From Sinorhizobium sp. (GTDB taxonomy: Bacteria > Pseudomonadota > Alphaproteobacteria > Rhizobiales > Rhizobiaceae), in NCBI GenBank assembly GCA_031178305.1, contig JAPSJG010000134.1:1-8798 (forward strand): a stretch of 8,798 bases of DNA, given 5' to 3'. This document shows positions 5,812-8,798 of this stretch, one piece after another. The notes below the pieces were generated by a model. That model was not told the DNA's origin. It saw nothing but the letters and a program-made list of their open reading frames with translations, and made no database searches. The position numbers and the translations under genes are program-made. Numbering within the stretch: position 1 is the stretch's first letter; every line of letters starts with the position of its first letter.

Positions 5812-5858
5812 CTGCATGTTATAAAATCCTTGTTCGATTTAGGGATAAATACATGCAG
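5812..5858. repeat. Spaced inverted repeat CTGCATGT...ACATGCAG
   Basis: CTGCATGT (5812-5819) and ACATGCAG (5851-5858) are perfect 8-bp complementary arms around an AT-rich 31-bp centre containing TTATAAAAT and GGATAAAT. It is the most AT-rich stretch in the window and lies where the promoter of the leftward VOC-GST operon should be. I cannot pick convincing -35 and -10 boxes, so the exact promoter is left open. Confidence 0.4.
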
Positions 5859-5870
5859 CAGTTTAAAGTG

Positions 5871-5913
5871 CTACAGCCACCTTTGCGCGTCTGATAAGAC
5901 GCGCGGGCTGTAG
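5871..5913. repeat. Two-tier hairpin element (possible small RNA, attenuator or mobile intergenic palindrome)
   Basis: CTACAGCC (5871-5878) pairs perfectly with GGCTGTAG (5906-5913). Inside it, GCGCGTCT (5885-5892) pairs perfectly with AGACGCGC (5897-5904) around a GATA loop. The internal loop is ACCTTT on one side and a single G on the other. No T-run follows on either strand, so it is not an ordinary intrinsic terminator. From memory, very similar sequences recur between genes in Rhizobiales, preceded by the same TTTAAAGTG; this needs a search to confirm. Confidence 0.65.
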
Positions 5914-5937
5914 GTTGGCCGCGCGGCATCATGATAA

Positions 5938-5958
5938 TTCTCTCCTCCGGCGGGAGAA
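5938..5958 (-). terminator. Possible hairpin downstream of bhbA
   Basis: TTCTCTC (5938-5944) can pair with GGGAGAA (5952-5958), including one G-T pair, 11 nt beyond the bhbA stop. On the minus strand it is followed by TTATCATG, not by a clear T-run, so intrinsic termination is only possible, not shown. The CTCC...GGGAGAAGG text also resembles a worn piece of the RIME-like repeats. Confidence 0.35.
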
Positions 5959-5969
5959 GGCAAGGGGAT

Positions 5970-8108
5970 TCAGACGTTGCGCCGCTTGCCCTCGATCAGG
6001 TCGAGCACCGCTCTGGCGGCATCCAGCACATGGGTGCCGGGGCCGAACACCGCTGAGACGCCGTTGTCCATTAGATACTCATGGTCCTGCCGCGGGATAA
6101 CGCCGCCGCAGACGACGATGATGTCGCCGCCGCCGCGCTTCTTCAGCGCTTGCGTCAGCTGCGGCATCAGCGTCTTGTGCCCCGCCGCAAGCGACGAGAC
6201 GCCAAGGACGGTGACTTCCTCGGCGAGTGCCAGCTCGGCCGCCTCCTCCGGCGTCTGGAACAGGGGTCCGGCGACAACGTCGAAGCCGATGTCGCCGAAG
6301 GCGGATGCGATCACCTTGGCGCCGCGGTCGTGACCGTCCTGGCCGAGCTTGGCGACCATGATCTTCGGCTTGTGCCCGAGCCGCTTCGTCACCTCGTCGA
6401 GCCGACCGGCAAGCACACCGAGTTCCGGATCGCCCTCATAGGCCTTGCCGTAGATGTCGGTGACGATTTCCGGGACGGCGGTGTAGTCGCCGAAGGCCCG
6501 CCGCATCGCGTCGGAGATTTCGCCGACGGTGGCGCGCGCCCGTGCCGCCTCTACCGCCGCGGCCAACAGATTGCCGTTGCCGCTCCGCGCCACTTCGGCC
6601 AGCGTTTCCAGCGTCTCCTTCACCTTCAACGAGTCGCGGCGGCGTTTTGTCTCTTCGATCCTCTTGATCTGTGCCGCGCGGACTGCGGCGTTGTCGATCT
6701 GGAGGATGTCGATCGGGTGCTCGTTTTCGAGGCGGTATTTGTTGACGCCGACGATGACCTCCTCACCGCGATCGACTGCGGCCTGACGGCGGGTCGCGGC
6801 CTCCTCGATCAGCCGCTTCGGCAGCCCGGCATTGACCGCCTTGGTCATGCCGCCAAGCGCCTCGACCTCGTCGATCAGCGCCCAGGCCTTCCCGGCGAGC
6901 TCGTTTGTCAGGCTTTCAACGTAGTAGGAGCCGGCAAGCGGATCGACGACCTTGGTGACGCCGGTCTCGTGCTGGAGGATCAATTGCGTGTTGCGGGCGA
7001 TGCGGGCGGAAAATTCCGTCGGCAGCGCGATCGCCTCATCGAAGGAGTTGGTGTGCAGCGATTGCGTGCCGCCGAGCACCGCCGACATCGCCTCGAAGGC
7101 GGTGCGGATGATGTTGTTGTAGGGGTCCTGCTCGGCAAGCGAAACGCCGGAAGTCTGGCAGTGGGTCCTGAGCATCAGCGAGGTGGGTTTTTGCGGATTG
7201 AACTCCTTCATGATGCGGGTCCACAAGAGCCGCGCGGCGCGCAGCTTCGCCGCCTCCATGAAGAAATTCATCCCAATTGCGAAGAAGAAGGAGAGCCGGC
7301 CGGCGAAATCGTCGACGTTGAGGCCCTTGGCGAGGGCCGCCCGCACATATTCGCGTCCATCGGCGAGGGTGAAGGCGAGCTCCTGCAAGAGCGTCGCGCC
7401 GGCCTCCTGCATGTGATAGCCGGAGATCGATATCGAGTTGAACTTCGGCATCTCCTTCGCCGTATATTCGATGATGTCGGCGACGATCCGCATCGAGGGT
7501 TCGGGCGGATAGATATAGGTGTTGCGGACCATGAACTCCTTCAGGATGTCGTTCTGGATGGTCCCGGAGAGTTTTTCACGCGAGACCCCCTGTTCTTCGC
7601 CGGTGACGATGAAGCTGGCGAGGATGGGGATCACCGCGCCGTTCATGGTCATCGAGACGGAGATTTTTTCGAGCGGGATGCCGTCGAAGAGGATCTTCAT
7701 GTCCTCGACCGAGTCGATCGCGACGCCTGCCTTGCCGACATCGCCGACGACGCGCGGATGGTCGCTGTCATAGCCGCGATGGGTGGCGAGGTCGAAGGCG
7801 ACGGAGACGCCCTGCTGCCCGGCGGCAAGCGCCTTGCGGTAGAAGGCATTGGACTCCTCGGCGGTGGAGAAGCCGGCATATTGACGGATGGTCCAGGGCC
7901 GGCCGGCATACATGGTGGCGCGCGGCCCGCGCAGGAAGGGCTCGAGGCCGGGGAGCGAATCGAGGTAACCGATTTCGGCTAGGTCGTCGTGCCTGTAGAG
8001 CGGCTTGACCGCGATACCTTCCGGCGTATGCCAGACGAGGCTCTCGGCGGAGGCGTTGAGTTCCTTCTCCGCGAGGGCTTCCCAGTCTTTGATAGTCTTC
8101 TCGGTCAT
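5970..8108 (-). CDS. bhbA: Methylmalonyl-CoA mutase, adenosylcobalamin-dependent, single-chain
   Basis: The enzyme rearranges (R)-methylmalonyl-CoA to succinyl-CoA, feeding propionyl-CoA into the TCA cycle. Of the 712 residues, about 15-530 are the TIM-barrel catalytic domain and about 575-705 the B12-binding domain. Key residues known from the Propionibacterium enzyme are present at matching spacing: Tyr77 (RQYAGFST; Tyr89 there), Arg195 (Arg207) and His232 (SGYHMQEAG; His244). The cobalt-ligand motif is QDGHDRG with His593 (DxHxxG), followed by SSLAAGH and VCGGVIP. The frame is open to an ATG at 8135, but I chose the ATG at 8108 (MTEKTIKDWEAL): it has GGAG 8 nt upstream, and the earlier ATG has no good site. 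It lies downstream of pccA in the same direction. The symbol bhbA is the one used in Sinorhizobium; scpA or mcm are used elsewhere. Confidence 0.96.
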   Translation of the reverse strand: MTEKTIKDWEALAEKELNASAESLVWHTPEGIAVKPLYRHDDLAEIGYLDSLPGLEPFLRGPRATMYAGRPWTIRQYAGFSTAEESNAFYRKALAAGQQGVSVAFDLATHRGYDSDHPRVVGDVGKAGVAIDSVEDMKILFDGIPLEKISVSMTMNGAVIPILASFIVTGEEQGVSREKLSGTIQNDILKEFMVRNTYIYPPEPSMRIVADIIEYTAKEMPKFNSISISGYHMQEAGATLLQELAFTLADGREYVRAALAKGLNVDDFAGRLSFFFAIGMNFFMEAAKLRAARLLWTRIMKEFNPQKPTSLMLRTHCQTSGVSLAEQDPYNNIIRTAFEAMSAVLGGTQSLHTNSFDEAIALPTEFSARIARNTQLILQHETGVTKVVDPLAGSYYVESLTNELAGKAWALIDEVEALGGMTKAVNAGLPKRLIEEAATRRQAAVDRGEEVIVGVNKYRLENEHPIDILQIDNAAVRAAQIKRIEETKRRRDSLKVKETLETLAEVARSGNGNLLAAAVEAARARATVGEISDAMRRAFGDYTAVPEIVTDIYGKAYEGDPELGVLAGRLDEVTKRLGHKPKIMVAKLGQDGHDRGAKVIASAFGDIGFDVVAGPLFQTPEEAAELALAEEVTVLGVSSLAAGHKTLMPQLTQALKKRGGGDIIVVCGGVIPRQDHEYLMDNGVSAVFGPGTHVLDAARAVLDLIEGKRRNV

Positions 8109-8168
8109 CGCATTCGCTCCGAATTGGTCGGGCATCGGTCGCCCATCCGGCTGCTGGTCAGGGCGGTA

Positions 8169-8206
8169 GCCCCTCTTCCCCCTGCGGGGAGAGGGTTAGG
8201 GGTGAG
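8169..8206. repeat. RIME-like palindrome between pccA and bhbA
   Basis: CCTCTTCCCC (8172-8181) pairs with GGGGAGAGG (8186-8194) with one bulged T. The outer GCCCCTC (8169-8175) also faces GGGGTGAG (8199-8206). It is a shorter relative of the element at 3657-3733. It sits in the 150-bp gap between pccA and bhbA, so it could stabilise the pccA message or reduce read-through into bhbA. Its effect is not visible from sequence alone. Confidence 0.6.
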
Positions 8207-8258
8207 CGGCAAGTGGTGGCCGAGGGAGCGACGGCCGCCTCGCGCTCCATCGCCGCCA

Positions 8259-8798
8259 TCATTCGAACTCCATGATCAACTCATCCACCGCCAGGCTGGC
8301 GCCGGCGGCGATCGCGATGCGCTTCACCGTAGCGCGCCGCTCTGCCCTGAGGATATTCTCCATCTTCATCGCCTCTACGATGGCGATCGCCTGGCCCGCC
8401 TCAACCGTTTCGCCTTCCTTGACCGTGATCGAGGTCACGACCCCCGGCATCGGGCAGAGCAGCATTTTCGAGGTATCCGGCGGCGCTTTCTTCGGCATCA
8501 GCCGGGCGAGTTCCGCGACGCGCGGGCTGCGGACGCGCGCGATCACGTCGATGCCGCGCCAGCGCAGGCGGATGCCGGTGCCGGCGAGATCGACCTTCAC
8601 GGCCATGGGACGATTATCGATGTTGAAGGTGGCGAGCGTGCGGCCCGGCACCCAATCGGTGGCCACCGAAATGATTTCGTCGTCCGAGAAGCGGACATAG
8701 GCGCCATCGGCCGAAGTGCCGTAGGTAACGCGGAAATCGCGCTCGGCGAGGCTTGCCACCCATCCATGACCGACGATGCGGCGATGATTGCCGATCGT
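8259..8798 (-). CDS. pccA: Propionyl-CoA carboxylase alpha subunit, biotin-carrier C-terminus (N-terminus outside window)
   Basis: The frame is open to the right edge and gives the last 179 residues of a biotin-dependent acyl-CoA carboxylase alpha chain. The last ~75 residues are the biotin carboxyl carrier domain, with MLLCPMPGVVTSITVKEGETVEAGQAI and the biotinylation site VEAMKMEN, where Lys is 35 residues from the C-terminus as usual. Before it lies a beta-rich segment (VTYGTSADGAYVRFSDDEII ... RWRGIDVIARV) fitting the linker domain that contacts the beta subunit. Acyl-CoA carboxylases for acetyl-, methylcrotonyl- and propionyl-CoA share this end; the neighbouring methylmalonyl-CoA mutase makes propionyl-CoA the best choice. 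An apparent internal start at 8759 is a GTG (Val) within the frame, not the true start. The biotin carboxylase domain lies off the window. Confidence 0.9.
   Translation of the reverse strand, partial: TIGNHRRIVGHGWVASLAERDFRVTYGTSADGAYVRFSDDEIISVATDWVPGRTLATFNIDNRPMAVKVDLAGTGIRLRWRGIDVIARVRSPRVAELARLMPKKAPPDTSKMLLCPMPGVVTSITVKEGETVEAGQAIAIVEAMKMENILRAERRATVKRIAIAAGASLAVDELIMEFE

Noticed and set aside
6081..7982. 633-codon open frame on the plus strand
   Set aside because: It lies wholly opposite bhbA, whose catalytic motifs are intact. Its translation is low-complexity (Asp, Gly, Val, Arg rich), typical of an antisense frame in GC-rich DNA.
8109..8135. Nine-residue longer start for bhbA
   Set aside because: The ATG at 8135 lacks a good ribosome site, while the ATG at 8108 has GGAG at 8 nt and gives the family-typical MTEKTIKDW start.

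Overview
The window is GC-rich and densely coded, with rhizobial gene content. It has a phn carbon-phosphorus lyase locus next to a propionyl-CoA/methylmalonyl-CoA locus, plus several intergenic palindromes of the 'CCCCTCATCC...CTTCTCCCCGC' type that recall the RIME-like mosaic elements of Rhizobiaceae. From memory, Sinorhizobium/Ensifer megaplasmid DNA (pSymB-like) is the best guess. No search was run.

Left edge (1-1748): phnH (cut by the window edge) and phnG run leftward as the head of a C-P lyase operon, and overlap by one base. phnF, a GntR/UTRA regulator, diverges from them. The roughly 80 bp between phnG and phnF is crowded. It holds two adjacent inverted repeats that look like PhnF operators, a sigma70-like promoter toward phnF lying across them, and a good PhoB box (two TGTCAT units 11 bp apart) pointing toward phnG and covering the first possible phnF start codon.

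Middle (1749-5969): a block of four kinds of genes. A small DUF1905 protein (minus strand) diverges from a full-length SBP56/methanethiol-oxidase-family protein (plus). A palindromic repeat follows, then a six-helix membrane protein with conserved-looking intramembrane histidines (plus). Converging on it, with only 5 bp between stop codons, is a leftward pair: a VOC dioxygenase/glyoxalase-like protein followed by a glutathione S-transferase. The 216 bp upstream of the VOC gene is non-coding and rich in inverted repeats, including a striking two-tier hairpin.

Right edge (5970-8798): bhbA, a full-length B12-dependent methylmalonyl-CoA mutase, lies downstream of the 3' end of pccA, the biotin-carrying subunit of propionyl-CoA carboxylase, with a palindromic repeat in the gap. 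These two convert propionyl-CoA to methylmalonyl-CoA and then succinyl-CoA; the epimerase joining the two steps is not seen here.

I see no CRISPR array, tRNA, rRNA, insertion sequence or phage gene. The long ORFs opposite bhbA, the SBP56 gene and the VOC/GST pair are antisense shadows. Every gene belongs to a family I recognise at least broadly; the least described parts are the membrane protein, the phn control region and the structured gap before the VOC gene.
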